Shown here: in pieces, positions 16,328-28,576 of the stretch
Layout: each line of letters begins with the position of its first letter
Position numbering within the stretch: the stretch's first letter is position 1
NCBI GenBank assembly: GCA_903875465.1
Contig: CAIQWB010000029.1
Coordinates: forward strand, 20,450 to 84,449
Length of the DNA: 64,000 bases
Direction: 5' to 3'
Origin: an uncultured Verrucomicrobia subdivision 3 bacterium
GTDB taxonomy: Bacteria; Verrucomicrobiota; Verrucomicrobiia; Limisphaerales; UBA11358
The notes under the pieces: generated by a model
Seen by the model: the letters and a program-made list of their open reading frames with translations, nothing else
What the model was told of the DNA's origin: nothing
The model's database searches: none
Position numbers and translations under genes: made by a program

Positions 16328-17113
16328 ATGGATTTCATCAAAAAAAATTACGAGAAGATCATCCTGAGCGTGGTTCTGCTGGGAGTAGTAGGAGCCCTAG
16401 TGGCCCTGCCTTTTGTGATCCAGCACGATAAAGATGACATGGAGGCTGCGGGGAACTCCGCTATTAGCCCCAAGGTTGCTCCGTTGCCTGCACTTGATCT
16501 TGCTCCACAAACAGCTGTGCTCAGCCGGTTACAAAATCCTTATGATTTGGATTTGTCCACGACGAACAAGCTATTCAATCCAGTTACATGGAAAAAGAAC
16601 GCAGCCGGTGATCTAATCAAAATAACCACTGGCCATGAAATTGATGCTGAGGCGGCAGAGGTGACCAAAATAACGCCGCTTAATTTGATTCTAACTCTGG
16701 ATGGCGTGGAAACGAATCTCGAAACCCGTTATGTCATTGGCATTGAACGTCAATTTGTCACGAGCCGTTCCCAACGCCACCAGACGCGGGTAGCTTCAGT
16801 GGGGGAAAAGAAGGAATTATTCACGATTACCAAAGTGAACGGTGATCCCCTGGCCCCTGATGAATTGCTTTTAAAATTGGCTGATTCCGGTGAAGTAGTT
16901 CCGGTATTCAAGGCCAAGCCATTTCAAAGAGCCGATGCTTACACTGCTGATTTGAAGTTTGACCCGGAGAAGCTCGTCAAGCTAAACCAGCATGAAGGGG
17001 CCGTTTTAAAGTTTGGGGAAGAAACATATAATATCGTTGCCATTCATCAAAATGAAGTGATATTATCCGACCAATCAAACCAGAAAAAAACAATTTTGCA
17101 TTACCCGCGATAA
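16328..17113 (+). CDS. Amuc_1099-like bitopic periplasmic protein
   Basis: A 261-residue protein with a basic start 'MDFIKKNYEK', one membrane helix at about 11-31 ('IILSVVLLGVVGALVALPFV') and a beta-rich periplasmic part. This sits where PilP-like lipoproteins sit in type IV pilus operons, between the PilO-like protein and the secretin; the segment 'GEKKELFTITKVNGDPLAPD' has a PilP-like feel. It starts 10 bases after its neighbour. Assignment rests on position and topology; sequence identity to the Akkermansia protein was not computed. Confidence 0.7.
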   Translation: MDFIKKNYEKIILSVVLLGVVGALVALPFVIQHDKDDMEAAGNSAISPKVAPLPALDLAPQTAVLSRLQNPYDLDLSTTNKLFNPVTWKKNAAGDLIKITTGHEIDAEAAEVTKITPLNLILTLDGVETNLETRYVIGIERQFVTSRSQRHQTRVASVGEKKELFTITKVNGDPLAPDELLLKLADSGEVVPVFKAKPFQRADAYTADLKFDPEKLVKLNQHEGAVLKFGEETYNIVAIHQNEVILSDQSNQKKTILHYPR

Positions 17114-17167
17114 CGCGTAACCTTTTGTAATTCAACAGCGCGATCCAAGTCGAACCTGAAAAACACC

Positions 17168-19414
<2,247 letters not shown>

Positions 19415-19435
19415 TTTTAATCATTTGGCGAAATT

Positions 19436-20089
19436 ATGAAGAAGCGTTATCAAAACAAGTTAAGCGGTGGGTTGGTTTCCCTTTGCGCCGTTCTGGTTTC
19501 CTCCCCGGCCATGGCCCAGGTGGTACAGCAGGCGGTTCAAACATCCGCGATTAATTTCAATACGCAAACGGTTGAGACAGGTCCAGTTCTGGACGTGGTG
19601 CCATATGTGCTTTCCGATGGTTACACGATCAATCTGACGCTGATACCCAATCTGACTGAATTTAACGGATATGACACTCCCCCCATTATTCCAAGTGTCA
19701 CCGGCGCGCTCAACGTGGTGCAACTCCCAATTGTCCTCCCTAATTTTACCGTTCGCGAAGTTGTTACAACCGTAAATGTATGGGATAATCAGACGGTAGT
19801 GCTTGGGGGGTTGATTTCTTCCTCGATTCAGACAACCAAGGACAAGGTGCCGGTATTGGGCGATTTGCCACTGTTTGGCACGCTGTTTCAGAGCCAGAGC
19901 AAGACGGCCACCAAGAAAAACCTGATGATTTTCGTAACTACTTCGATTGTTGATCCAGCCGGTAACCGGGTGCATTCGGACGATGAATTGCCCTTCACCC
20001 AAACCGCCATTCCTCCACAGCCGGCCGGTGCCGGTCATATGTCGGAAAATGTCGAAAAGGTGCATTCATTGCCTAGCGCAAATGAATGA
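19436..20089 (+). CDS. Secretin, C-terminal part with its own signal peptide
   Basis: A 217-residue protein that begins with an apparent signal peptide (basic 'MKKRYQNK', hydrophobic 'GGLVSLCAVLVSS', cleavage after 'AMA'). It then carries the second half of the secretin barrel: 'GPVLDVVPYVLSDGYTINLT', 'VREVVTTVNVWDNQTVVLGG' and the family signature 'KVPVLGDLPLFGTLFQS', ending with 'KKNLMIFVTTSIVDP'. It starts 21 bases after the N-part stop, in the same frame. The break falls in the loop between two barrel strands. This looks like a natural fission whose second half gained an export signal; both parts must meet in the outer membrane to make a gated channel. Confidence 0.88.
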   Translation: MKKRYQNKLSGGLVSLCAVLVSSPAMAQVVQQAVQTSAINFNTQTVETGPVLDVVPYVLSDGYTINLTLIPNLTEFNGYDTPPIIPSVTGALNVVQLPIVLPNFTVREVVTTVNVWDNQTVVLGGLISSSIQTTKDKVPVLGDLPLFGTLFQSQSKTATKKNLMIFVTTSIVDPAGNRVHSDDELPFTQTAIPPQPAGAGHMSENVEKVHSLPSANE

Positions 20090-20114
20090 TATCGGCTTGG
20101 TTGCCTGAATTATT

Positions 20115-21005
20115 GTGCCGCGATTGCTGATTATTGACGGTCATGCATACGCTTATCGCGCATTTTATGCGATTCGCAGATTGCAATCGCCAGATGGCCA
20201 GCCAACCAATGCGATATTTGGGTTCATAAAGATGTTGGAAAAAATGGTGGTAACCATCAAGCCAGAATATGTCGTTGTGGTCTGGGATGGTGGTTTGAGT
20301 TCTGAACGTTTGGCTTTATTGCCAGATTACAAAGCCCAGAGGCCAGCAACGCCGAATGATTTGAAGTCTCAGTTCGGTCAAATAAGCGAATTTTTGCAAG
20401 CAGCAGGGGTTTGTTCGCTGTGTAGCGATGGAGTAGAAGCGGATGATTATATAGCTACGCTTGCCCGAAAGGCAGAACGGTTGGGAATATTGGTTGTGAT
20501 CGCTAGCGCCGACAAAGACTTTATGCAATTGGTATGTGATTCGATCGGATTATTTAATCCGAATGATAAAACCAATTCCATATGGACGAGGTCTGAAGTT
20601 CGTGACAAAACCGGAGTTGAACCGGAACAAATTGTGGGTTGGCTAAGTTTAATGGGTGACACGGTAGATAATATTCCAGGTGTTCCGGGCGTCGGATCCA
20701 AGACGGCTGCCGATCTATTGGTTAAATTTGGCACTTTGGATGGCTTATTACAACGTCTTGGCGAAGTTCGCCCCGACGGGCTGCGCCAACGGTTGTTCCA
20801 AGCAGTTGAATTGGTTCGGCGCAATGTTGATATGGTGCGTTTACGTGATGATTTGCCTTGCGAATGCACATTGACGGACTTTTTGATCAAGCCGAAGGTA
20901 CTGAATAGATTGCGGGAATTGTACCAACAGTGGGGTTTTAAAGGTATGCTGTCGGAACTAGAGGCATGCGCCCCCGATCGTCAACAGATATTGATTATTG
21001 AATGA
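20115..21005 (+). CDS. Stand-alone 5'-3' exonuclease / flap endonuclease
   Basis: A 296-residue protein equal to the N-terminal nuclease domain of DNA polymerase I, without polymerase parts. Metal-binding acidic residues are in place: 'LIIDGHAYAYRAFYA', 'VVVWDGG', 'GVEADDYIATLAR', 'IASADKDFMQL' and 'GDTVDNIPGVPGVGSKTA', which also holds the helix-hairpin-helix. 'ERLALLPDYKAQRP' is the helical-arch segment. It starts at a GTG. Its stop overlaps an ATG of the next frame (ATGA at 21002). Family role: removal of 5' flaps and RNA primers. Its place between a secretin gene and surface-protein genes has no obvious functional reason. Confidence 0.92.
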   Translation: MPRLLIIDGHAYAYRAFYAIRRLQSPDGQPTNAIFGFIKMLEKMVVTIKPEYVVVVWDGGLSSERLALLPDYKAQRPATPNDLKSQFGQISEFLQAAGVCSLCSDGVEADDYIATLARKAERLGILVVIASADKDFMQLVCDSIGLFNPNDKTNSIWTRSEVRDKTGVEPEQIVGWLSLMGDTVDNIPGVPGVGSKTAADLLVKFGTLDGLLQRLGEVRPDGLRQRLFQAVELVRRNVDMVRLRDDLPCECTLTDFLIKPKVLNRLRELYQQWGFKGMLSELEACAPDRQQILIIE

Positions 21006-21142
21006 TTGTGCTGAACCGTAAAAATATGGTTTCTGGAACGGCGAAAGCTTCGATGTGGCTGTTAAAGTCTTCGATGCTCTTTCGCTTGGTATGTTTTGGA
21101 CAAAACACCGAAGGTACGTTACCTTTTTATAACAAATTTTTT

Positions 21143-23125
21143 ATGTCGTTGTCGAAGTTGGCCGGTATGGCTGCCATATTCTTATGCGGGGCTGCTTGTT
21201 TGGTCTTCCCTCATTCGGGATTTGCCCAAACCAATTATTATGCCTCCAATGGAACTGAATATTCAATCGTTGGCTCGTTGCCCGGAGACCAAATGTTCCC
21301 CGACATTGCTCTGAATACCTCTGGCGGATATTTGGTCTGGCAGGACAACGTAACGGATGGCAATGGCTGGGGTATCAGCGCCGCTCGTCTTGACAGCACT
21401 TTCGCCACTACTTTGGGTTCCTTTCGTGTAAATGCGACAGGTACCAATGACCAGCAATCTCCGCATGTCGCGCTACTAAAAAATGGGGGTGCGGCCTTTG
21501 TTTGGCAGGGCGGGGCAGCTGGTCGAACCAAAATTTTTACTCGCTTTCTTGTTCCACCGACAAATACTTGGCTGACCGCGACGGATGTAGTGGTAGGCAG
21601 TTTTACCAACACCTTTCAAACCAGCCCGGCTTTGGCTGTACTCAATAATGGGAACGTCGTTATTGTCTGGTCCAGCTATAATCAGGCGGGACTTTCCACC
21701 AAGCTGGACATCTATGGTGCCATCCTTTCCTCGAATGGACAAACGATTAGCAATGCCTTCTTAATCAATCAATTTACTTCTTACAATCAGCGCAATCCCG
21801 CTGTGGCCGCCCTGTCCGGCGGTGGCTTTGTGGTGAGCTGGGTTTCTGAACAGCAGAACAAGGTTGCGCCCACTTTGGGAACTAATGTTCTTCAACAACC
21901 GGTTTATTCGGTGCAGCTTCCCAGTGTCGATGTTTATGCCCGTTTATATCAAAGCAACGGATCCGCTTCTGGCAATGAATTTTTGGTAAATCAAGTTGGA
22001 AACCCTTCGGCCACACCTGGCGTAGCGGCGGCTACCAATGGAAATTTCTTGGTAACTTGGTCTGCCAGGGACCCTAAGGTGGAGAGCAACGGTTGGGATA
22101 TCTATGCCCGCTCATTTTCTAGCAACGGTTTAGGCGGTTCTATTGTTCGAGTAAATTCGCATCCCTATGGGGACCAATACTTGCCTAGAATTAGTGCATT
22201 GGGGGTAGATTATCTGTTGCTTTGGACCAGTTTGGCGCAGGATGGATCCCATGAGGGGGTGTATGGACAATTCATTCACGACGGAGGATCTTTGGTAGGA
22301 TCCGAATTCAAGGCCAATTCAACGACCCTGGGTTCACAAATGCAACCAGCCTTGGCCGCAGATGGTTCTGCTTGGTTTGATGTGGTCTGGACCAGTTTTA
22401 CTGGCACCACCGGCTATGGCTTTGATTTATATTCCCAGCGTTACGCCAATGTGGCTGCCATTTTGCAACCGCTTAATGCGCCTTATGTTTTCGAGCCATA
22501 TAACGTTGTGAGCAATAAATACATTCCACAATTGCAAGTTTCTTGGCCCTCCATACCTGGTGTTTCGGTTGCCAGTTTTCAAGTTTTTGTGGATGGTGCA
22601 ACCACTCCCACTAATCTCCCGGCTACGACCAATTTCTGGACCATGGGCCCGGCAAACGGGTTGACCATCTCAAGCACACATTCCTTTCAAGTTGGTTATA
22701 CGACAACTTCCGGAGGAGTTTCTCCGATTTCCCCCTCCGCTACTGGAACTACTTGGAGTGGCAATAATTACTATGGAATTCCCTTTGAATGGATGGAATT
22801 TTATTATGGAGGAAATTTTAGTGCATGGCCAACCAATGTAAATACTCCATTGGTTCGCGGTGGATTGTCTCTTTATAATGTTTTCCTCAGTGGTGGTAAT
22901 CCACTCGATTCGTCCACCTGGTTGACAGTTTCAGTATCACGGACCAGTCAGGGAATATTTTTGAATTGGAATCCGCAGCCAGGCAAGATATATCAAGTTC
23001 AACAAAGCAGCAATCTCCATACTTGGAGCAATTTCGGGGCCGCTCGCTTTGCGGCAGGAATCACTGATTCCCTCTATGTGGGAACAGGTTTGAATGGTTA
23101 TTTCCGGGTAGTGCTCCTTCGCTAA
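21143..23125 (+). CDS. Large exported seven-repeat (propeller-like) protein
   Basis: A 660-residue protein from the ATG at 21143, which gives a clean signal peptide ('MSLSKLAGMAAIFLCGAACL', then 'FPHSGFAQ'); a coupled ATG at 21002 would add 47 residues. After the signal come seven copies of a roughly 50-60-residue unit of the form 'P.VA.L..G.FVV.W......D.YAR....', consistent with one seven-bladed beta-propeller. A fibronectin-like beta domain follows ('LQVSWPSIPGVSVASFQVFV'), then a C-terminal module ending 'YQVQQSSNLHTWSNFG...GYFRVVLLR', shared in variant form by other exported proteins here. No enzyme motif is seen. Probably a surface or secreted binding protein. Confidence 0.75.
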   Translation: MSLSKLAGMAAIFLCGAACLVFPHSGFAQTNYYASNGTEYSIVGSLPGDQMFPDIALNTSGGYLVWQDNVTDGNGWGISAARLDSTFATTLGSFRVNATGTNDQQSPHVALLKNGGAAFVWQGGAAGRTKIFTRFLVPPTNTWLTATDVVVGSFTNTFQTSPALAVLNNGNVVIVWSSYNQAGLSTKLDIYGAILSSNGQTISNAFLINQFTSYNQRNPAVAALSGGGFVVSWVSEQQNKVAPTLGTNVLQQPVYSVQLPSVDVYARLYQSNGSASGNEFLVNQVGNPSATPGVAAATNGNFLVTWSARDPKVESNGWDIYARSFSSNGLGGSIVRVNSHPYGDQYLPRISALGVDYLLLWTSLAQDGSHEGVYGQFIHDGGSLVGSEFKANSTTLGSQMQPALAADGSAWFDVVWTSFTGTTGYGFDLYSQRYANVAAILQPLNAPYVFEPYNVVSNKYIPQLQVSWPSIPGVSVASFQVFVDGATTPTNLPATTNFWTMGPANGLTISSTHSFQVGYTTTSGGVSPISPSATGTTWSGNNYYGIPFEWMEFYYGGNFSAWPTNVNTPLVRGGLSLYNVFLSGGNPLDSSTWLTVSVSRTSQGIFLNWNPQPGKIYQVQQSSNLHTWSNFGAARFAAGITDSLYVGTGLNGYFRVVLLR

Positions 23126-23135
23126 AATTTTTTAT

Positions 23136-25487
23136 ATGCAGCAATCGATGAAACGAATTTTGTGCATTGCAGTTCTGGTCCTTCTGGCGCTGCCTTCAGC
23201 CCGTGCTTTTTCTTTGGGGGGCCCCGTTGGAAATGGGGGGGATCGCTGGCAGTTGCAAAACATAGGCTATGGGGCGCCGACTGCTGTTGTGGCACCCAAA
23301 AATATTGGTGAAGGCTATCGCCGCAACCTGCCGGTTATGTACTATGCTTACACCCCGGCATTTTTAGACTATTTTGGCTCCGCGGGAGAAACCAACATTG
23401 ACCTGGCTTTTAGTATTCTAAACTCGCAGCTTTCCAGTGAACTTACCAACTATTCACCAGGACTTGATGAAGTGCCCCTAAATACCAAGCAAATCAATTA
23501 TACGGCCCAAGCCTTTCAGCTCTATGACATAAAATCCATGACCATGTCCTTCATGATGGAGCAATTAGGCTTGGCCGAGTCAGAATTAAATACTTGGAAA
23601 TTGCATGATCGTATTCTGCCTACGGGTGGCAAATGCCCGATTGATGAATTGTACACAGTAATTCAGCGTAATTATGGAATTACCCCTTCTGGCTTTAATC
23701 AAATTCAATATTCTCCCTACGTTAATAATACACTTTATTCTTTTGAAATTTTGGAAGTATGCTCCGGAGCTCCTGTACTTGCGGATACCGTGCCGTTTCC
23801 GGTAGATACCTATGCGGACGCATACACCTCGCTCTCGGGTTTTTACCTTCAATACGGAGAATTTTATACGGGCATGACGGCCGACGATCTGGCAGGAGTT
23901 CGTTATTTGCTGAGTCCCAGCAATATTAATTTGGAAACTGTTGGTGGCGGCAGCTTATTGTTTGACCAATCAACAAATGTTGCAGCTGGCCCGATTCAGT
24001 TTCCCACGAATACCACTGCTACCAATGGTTATGGTACTTACAATCTTTCAAGTTTATATTCTTATGCGATAACCAACCCTCCTGCGGCAGTAGCTGCGGC
24101 ATTTCCTGGGGTTGTGGTGGCAAATTCCACGAGTTACCTGGTCTTGGCCTCTAACGCCACTGTTACTGCGTATTTTGTCCCTGCCCCAAATGGGTATCCT
24201 ATTGGAACGCCGCCTACGTTGGCTTTAGCCACAAATTATACCTTGTATTTGGCAACCAATTACAACACTACCTTTGCGAATGTGGTTCCTGTTACGACCA
24301 ACAAATATACAACTAACCTTTTAATGACCGTTACCATTGGCCCCAAATTTGGCACTCCTTATGGTACGCTGGCAACCAATACCAGTTTTACCCAGATTGT
24401 TTTAACAAATATTCCATCTGGTGATTTTTATACTGTGCCAACTTTTGGTACCAACCTTTGTGGTTCTGGAATTCAATTCCTTGGACTTTCGTTGCCTGTT
24501 AATGTGACCAACGTCGTTACTTCTATCAATACTAATTTGGTAACCGCCACCAACACCACACTATACAGCGTAACTCAAAGTATTATTTCATCATACACCA
24601 CCCATATTTACGGTGCTTATCCGGTTAATTGTGGTCAAACGGCAAATGCCACTGGCCTTTATCGGGGGATGGACAAAATTAAATTTGTGCGTGTAAATTA
24701 TGATTCCCTGCTTGGCCAGGTTATTCAGCCATTTACCAATAGCTTTAATTTGGTCGCTTTCACCAATAACCAAGATCGTGTGGAACATTTTGACCGGGTG
24801 GTTGCCACCCCTGACATTGTCATAGATGCTGCTGATTTGGCCACCGGTGCTGCGGATCATCCGGTTTTCGGAACGGTAATTGACGAAACGACAATTCCGG
24901 TTTGGAATCAAGCTAACATTCAACCTGGCCTGGCTGGTCCTGGTACAATTAATCCAACAACAACATTAACTTTCAGCAAGGCGGGAAACTTATATGAGGA
25001 CGGTAGTTTGGCTCAAATATTCGGTACTACCAACGCGTTTTTGGGTGAATATAAAATGTACCAATTGCTGGCTTATGCTTCTTTTGATGGTACTACCAAT
25101 GATCCAGTGGTTTACCCAAACGGTTCTAGCATTCAAAATTTGCAAAATGAATTATTGGTTCAGATTAGTCCAGCTCCGTCAGATGTTTTGGCCAATACTG
25201 GCAGGACAGGAGTGGCCTATTTGTATTCTGGAACCAATCTGACTTTTAGCGTTTCTGGTGGTGGTGGTTCCTTTGATTTAACCGATCCCGGCACGTGGAC
25301 AACGGTTGGACCTCCTCTTCTCGGAAGCCCTGCTAGCACCGGTCTGCCACCCGGTCTAACCCTTTCATCCAGCACCGGAGTGTTGAGCGGCAAGCCCACG
25401 CAACGTGGAACTTTCGACTTCACCCTTATCTTTACTGATTATTATTCTCACTCGGTGCAGTGGAGCTACACTATTATCATTCAATGA
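23136..25487 (+). CDS. Exported protein with degenerate metalloprotease-like N-domain
   Basis: A 783-residue protein with signal peptide 'MKRILCIAVLVLLALPSARA' starting at its fifth residue. The first 270 residues resemble a matrixin-type metalloprotease: 'NLPVMYYAYTPAFLDYFG' at the start and 'GMTADDLAGVRYLLSPSN' at the end, the usual closing motif of that domain. The position expected for HExxHxxG instead reads 'MSFMMEQLGLAES', so the zinc site seems lost. A long Thr/Asn-rich beta region follows, ending in a putative Ig domain ('GLPPGLTLSSSTGVLSGKPT'). It starts 10 bases after its neighbour. The metalloprotease origin is inference; no function is assigned. Confidence 0.65.
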   Translation: MQQSMKRILCIAVLVLLALPSARAFSLGGPVGNGGDRWQLQNIGYGAPTAVVAPKNIGEGYRRNLPVMYYAYTPAFLDYFGSAGETNIDLAFSILNSQLSSELTNYSPGLDEVPLNTKQINYTAQAFQLYDIKSMTMSFMMEQLGLAESELNTWKLHDRILPTGGKCPIDELYTVIQRNYGITPSGFNQIQYSPYVNNTLYSFEILEVCSGAPVLADTVPFPVDTYADAYTSLSGFYLQYGEFYTGMTADDLAGVRYLLSPSNINLETVGGGSLLFDQSTNVAAGPIQFPTNTTATNGYGTYNLSSLYSYAITNPPAAVAAAFPGVVVANSTSYLVLASNATVTAYFVPAPNGYPIGTPPTLALATNYTLYLATNYNTTFANVVPVTTNKYTTNLLMTVTIGPKFGTPYGTLATNTSFTQIVLTNIPSGDFYTVPTFGTNLCGSGIQFLGLSLPVNVTNVVTSINTNLVTATNTTLYSVTQSIISSYTTHIYGAYPVNCGQTANATGLYRGMDKIKFVRVNYDSLLGQVIQPFTNSFNLVAFTNNQDRVEHFDRVVATPDIVIDAADLATGAADHPVFGTVIDETTIPVWNQANIQPGLAGPGTINPTTTLTFSKAGNLYEDGSLAQIFGTTNAFLGEYKMYQLLAYASFDGTTNDPVVYPNGSSIQNLQNELLVQISPAPSDVLANTGRTGVAYLYSGTNLTFSVSGGGGSFDLTDPGTWTTVGPPLLGSPASTGLPPGLTLSSSTGVLSGKPTQRGTFDFTLIFTDYYSHSVQWSYTIIIQ

Positions 25488-28400
25488 ACCGCATCGCATC
25501 TTTCAATTTTTCCTCGGGAGGCACAAGCCGGTTAATGAACTTGGCAATATTCTGTCTTTCATTCGCTTTGGTATTGCCATGCTCCGCGAAACCTCAGCCT
25601 TTGTACCAGAATCTTCAAGTTTCCCAATATTTCAGTCCGCCGACTTTGCTGAATCCCCCAAATTCCCCTCCCCAGATTGATGCTACTGCGTTTGACAATG
25701 AGTCAACATTTACTCTGAATTTTAATACGCCCACAATTGGTATTAATTTGTTTGAAACTTCGGACACACTTTTCTATACCAATGGCGATAATGGTTTGAT
25801 GATTGCCAATTGCCCGGTGGCCACAAATTATATTGTCGGAAATTTGGCTAGTTCCATAACGGCCGGCGCTGGCTTTTATTTTGATGAAAAGACCAATTCT
25901 GTTCGTAAAATGGCTGGTACTTTCTATAACAGTGGTACCATTCGTTGTGATTCGGTTATCGATGGCAACGTTTTATATGGTGAATGTCTTGTTCTAGCCT
26001 CCAATATTTACAATCCAGGTAAGGTGGTAATGGGCATTGATAGTTTATTACAATTCACCGGAAACACTGTCAGTTTGAACCGCTCCGATCTTGAGCTGGA
26101 AAGTCTCCAGAGCATTTTGTCTATCCTGAATGGAAATGCAGTCCTTTACAACAATCTGACCATCAGTAGTTACGGTGATGTTGGTAATGACACCAATGGT
26201 GATTGGAATCCTGCCGGGCCTGCATTTTACAATGGAATCGTTTATCCTCTAACACTTTCGGCAACTAATGCCATCAGTTCATATCCCGACATTCTGGCGT
26301 TATCGAATTCGGCATCATATTTTAAAATTGATCCGGATTCGACGGGTACAAATTTTATTGTGCGCGCTGTTTTTGTTCAAAACAACAGCCCGACCGCTCC
26401 TTACAATGTTTACATCCAACCGCCGGGTTCAATTTTGGCCGGGAATGGTTCGGCGTACGTCGGTTGGACAGGGTATTACACGGATCCGGCTTCCGGATTA
26501 ACCCTTACCAATTATTTGTATTTGCAGAATGACTATCTTTTGGGTGCCTCTACAAACGTTGCAATTTTACCGGGACCAGGCACCACAGGATATCCTGATA
26601 ATTTTAGTTTTTATACCTCTCCGACACCATTGCTTACAAGCCCGCTGTCTCCTAGTTTCCCCAATGGCATATTTGCCAACCAATCCATTACCAATCCTTA
26701 TGCTTACATGAATGGACAAATCGTCGCTACGACTATCGCCACGAATGCCAGCATTAGCAACCCCAGTGGCTCCATTACCAATGTTTTGGGACGTATTCAA
26801 ATCAATGCTTCACAGGAATTGGATTTGAACAATGCCAAAATCACCGGCCAAAACTATCTGTCCATTCAGGCTACCAACCAATTTGATGGCAGTGCAGGTT
26901 CATTTATTACCAGCCCCTATTCAGACATTAATCTTGGGGTTACCAATGGAAATCTGGCTGTCACGAATTTGCTGGTCTCGGATATTCCAAATTGGAGCGG
27001 GACCATTCAAGCTTGGAGCACTCGTTGGACAAATTCATTTTCAGGTGTGAATGTTGATTATCGCGTCCTGCTCGTTTACAGCCAGTTGCAACCTACGACA
27101 GAACCCTGGGTGCAAAACTTGAAACTTCACACGGGGACGAATTTGGTCATCAGTGATGTACTCAATGTTTTCGGATCACTGTATTTTGATGCGCAAAATT
27201 TAACTGTCACCACAAACGGTTACGGAATTGGAGCCACCTCCTCACAGGGTGAATTAAACGGGCTCTTCGCCGGAAATGTAGGTCCCACCCAATGGCCAAA
27301 TTTGCTCAATGTTACCAATAATGGCATAATCAGCGGAAATAATCTTCTGATATTTACCAATAAAACCCCATACGGTTCCTTCATTAACAACGGCTTGGTG
27401 AGTGACCAAGGAACCATCATCAATGCCGGTAATTTTGTCAATGGTGGTTCGATCACCAATGGACTGGGTAATTTGAGTGTTCAATGTCAAACCGCGACCC
27501 TTACTAATTCTTCAATTTATGCAGGTGGTAACGTAAGTATCATTGGTAAAAGTCTGTTGACCAGCAATGTTTATTGGAAAAGCCTGTCATTGACCCTGAA
27601 CCCCAGTAATTATTTAAGCGATTGCGGTGTGAGTAACGCCAGCACCTGGGTGGTGGGAAGGACTAATGGTACTGGTGGCAGTGGATTTGCCTTGCTGAGC
27701 AATCCTGCGAACGGAGATTTTCTGGGTACTACGATTTCCAATATTTGTCCACCATCCAACAAGCTGGTCGCCAATACCTGGGCGGGTCGGGATTTTGGGC
27801 CGGTCAGCCGGGGCTTTTCAAACAATGCTGCCATTGGCCGCTTAATTTTGGATGTACAAGGGAATAATAGTTTGGTCACTTTTAACGGAATTGGAACCAA
27901 TTGTGCCCTCTACGTAGACTCACTGGAATTCCGCGAATATGCCACCAATGGCATTAATAATAGCTTCGAGTTTACAAATTATGTGGCGCTCAATACCAAT
28001 ATTACGATTTATTTTGCCCAAGCCTTTGTGAATGGTATTTCAATTGCTGAAAAGATTGATAATGCCAGTTTAAACAATGGTAAAAACGGTGGGCGTTTGT
28101 CACCCAACGGAACGGTTTTGGCCGCCGGCCGGCTTCGGTGGGTTCCCAGCTATGCTGGTTACTTTAGCTCCACCAATATTGTAAGCAATGGTGTCACCAA
28201 TGTGGTTAATGCGGCACTTGCCAACAGTCAGGATATTGATTCCAATGGAAATGGCCTGCCAAATGCCTTTGATCCGGCACCATTTTTTAATTCGACTCAA
28301 ATTAATTTCAGCCTGACAGTCACTAATTTACCATCACCCCGTGCGTTACTCTCGTGGGCTACGGTTCCATTCGCGACAAATTACGTTTACTTTACCTCCA

Positions 28401-28555
28401 ATCTCCTCGCCAATAGCTGGCAGGTATATACAAATTTTAACTCAATCAACGTATCGGGCCCCGCCTATCCGGTCACTGTCTCTGACACCAATTTGTCCAA
28501 AGGCATTCGGTTTTATAAAGTGGTGGTGCAGCCTTGGTTGACGTACCCTTATTAA
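25484..28555 (+). CDS. Very large exported beta-helix-like protein
   Basis: A 1023-residue protein from the ATG at 25484, which overlaps the stop of the preceding gene (ATGA). Signal peptide: 'MNLAIFCLSFALVLPCSA' after a 17-residue leader. The body is Asn/Thr/Ser-rich with short recurring strands of the type 'GNVLYGECLVLASNIYNPGK' and 'NNGLVSDQGTIINAGNFVNG', the look of a right-handed beta-helix. Near the C-terminus 'DIDSNGNGLPNAFDPAPFF' resembles a thrombospondin type-3 calcium loop. It is followed by a module with 'YFTSNLLANSWQVYTNF' and 'GIRFYKVVV', related to the C-termini of its neighbours. No catalytic motif was seen. Likely an adhesin or matrix protein. Confidence 0.7.
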   Translation: MNRIASFNFSSGGTSRLMNLAIFCLSFALVLPCSAKPQPLYQNLQVSQYFSPPTLLNPPNSPPQIDATAFDNESTFTLNFNTPTIGINLFETSDTLFYTNGDNGLMIANCPVATNYIVGNLASSITAGAGFYFDEKTNSVRKMAGTFYNSGTIRCDSVIDGNVLYGECLVLASNIYNPGKVVMGIDSLLQFTGNTVSLNRSDLELESLQSILSILNGNAVLYNNLTISSYGDVGNDTNGDWNPAGPAFYNGIVYPLTLSATNAISSYPDILALSNSASYFKIDPDSTGTNFIVRAVFVQNNSPTAPYNVYIQPPGSILAGNGSAYVGWTGYYTDPASGLTLTNYLYLQNDYLLGASTNVAILPGPGTTGYPDNFSFYTSPTPLLTSPLSPSFPNGIFANQSITNPYAYMNGQIVATTIATNASISNPSGSITNVLGRIQINASQELDLNNAKITGQNYLSIQATNQFDGSAGSFITSPYSDINLGVTNGNLAVTNLLVSDIPNWSGTIQAWSTRWTNSFSGVNVDYRVLLVYSQLQPTTEPWVQNLKLHTGTNLVISDVLNVFGSLYFDAQNLTVTTNGYGIGATSSQGELNGLFAGNVGPTQWPNLLNVTNNGIISGNNLLIFTNKTPYGSFINNGLVSDQGTIINAGNFVNGGSITNGLGNLSVQCQTATLTNSSIYAGGNVSIIGKSLLTSNVYWKSLSLTLNPSNYLSDCGVSNASTWVVGRTNGTGGSGFALLSNPANGDFLGTTISNICPPSNKLVANTWAGRDFGPVSRGFSNNAAIGRLILDVQGNNSLVTFNGIGTNCALYVDSLEFREYATNGINNSFEFTNYVALNTNITIYFAQAFVNGISIAEKIDNASLNNGKNGGRLSPNGTVLAAGRLRWVPSYAGYFSSTNIVSNGVTNVVNAALANSQDIDSNGNGLPNAFDPAPFFNSTQINFSLTVTNLPSPRALLSWATVPFATNYVYFTSNLLANSWQVYTNFNSINVSGPAYPVTVSDTNLSKGIRFYKVVVQPWLTYPY

Positions 28556-28576
28556 GCGCGACAGAAAAGAACAAAA

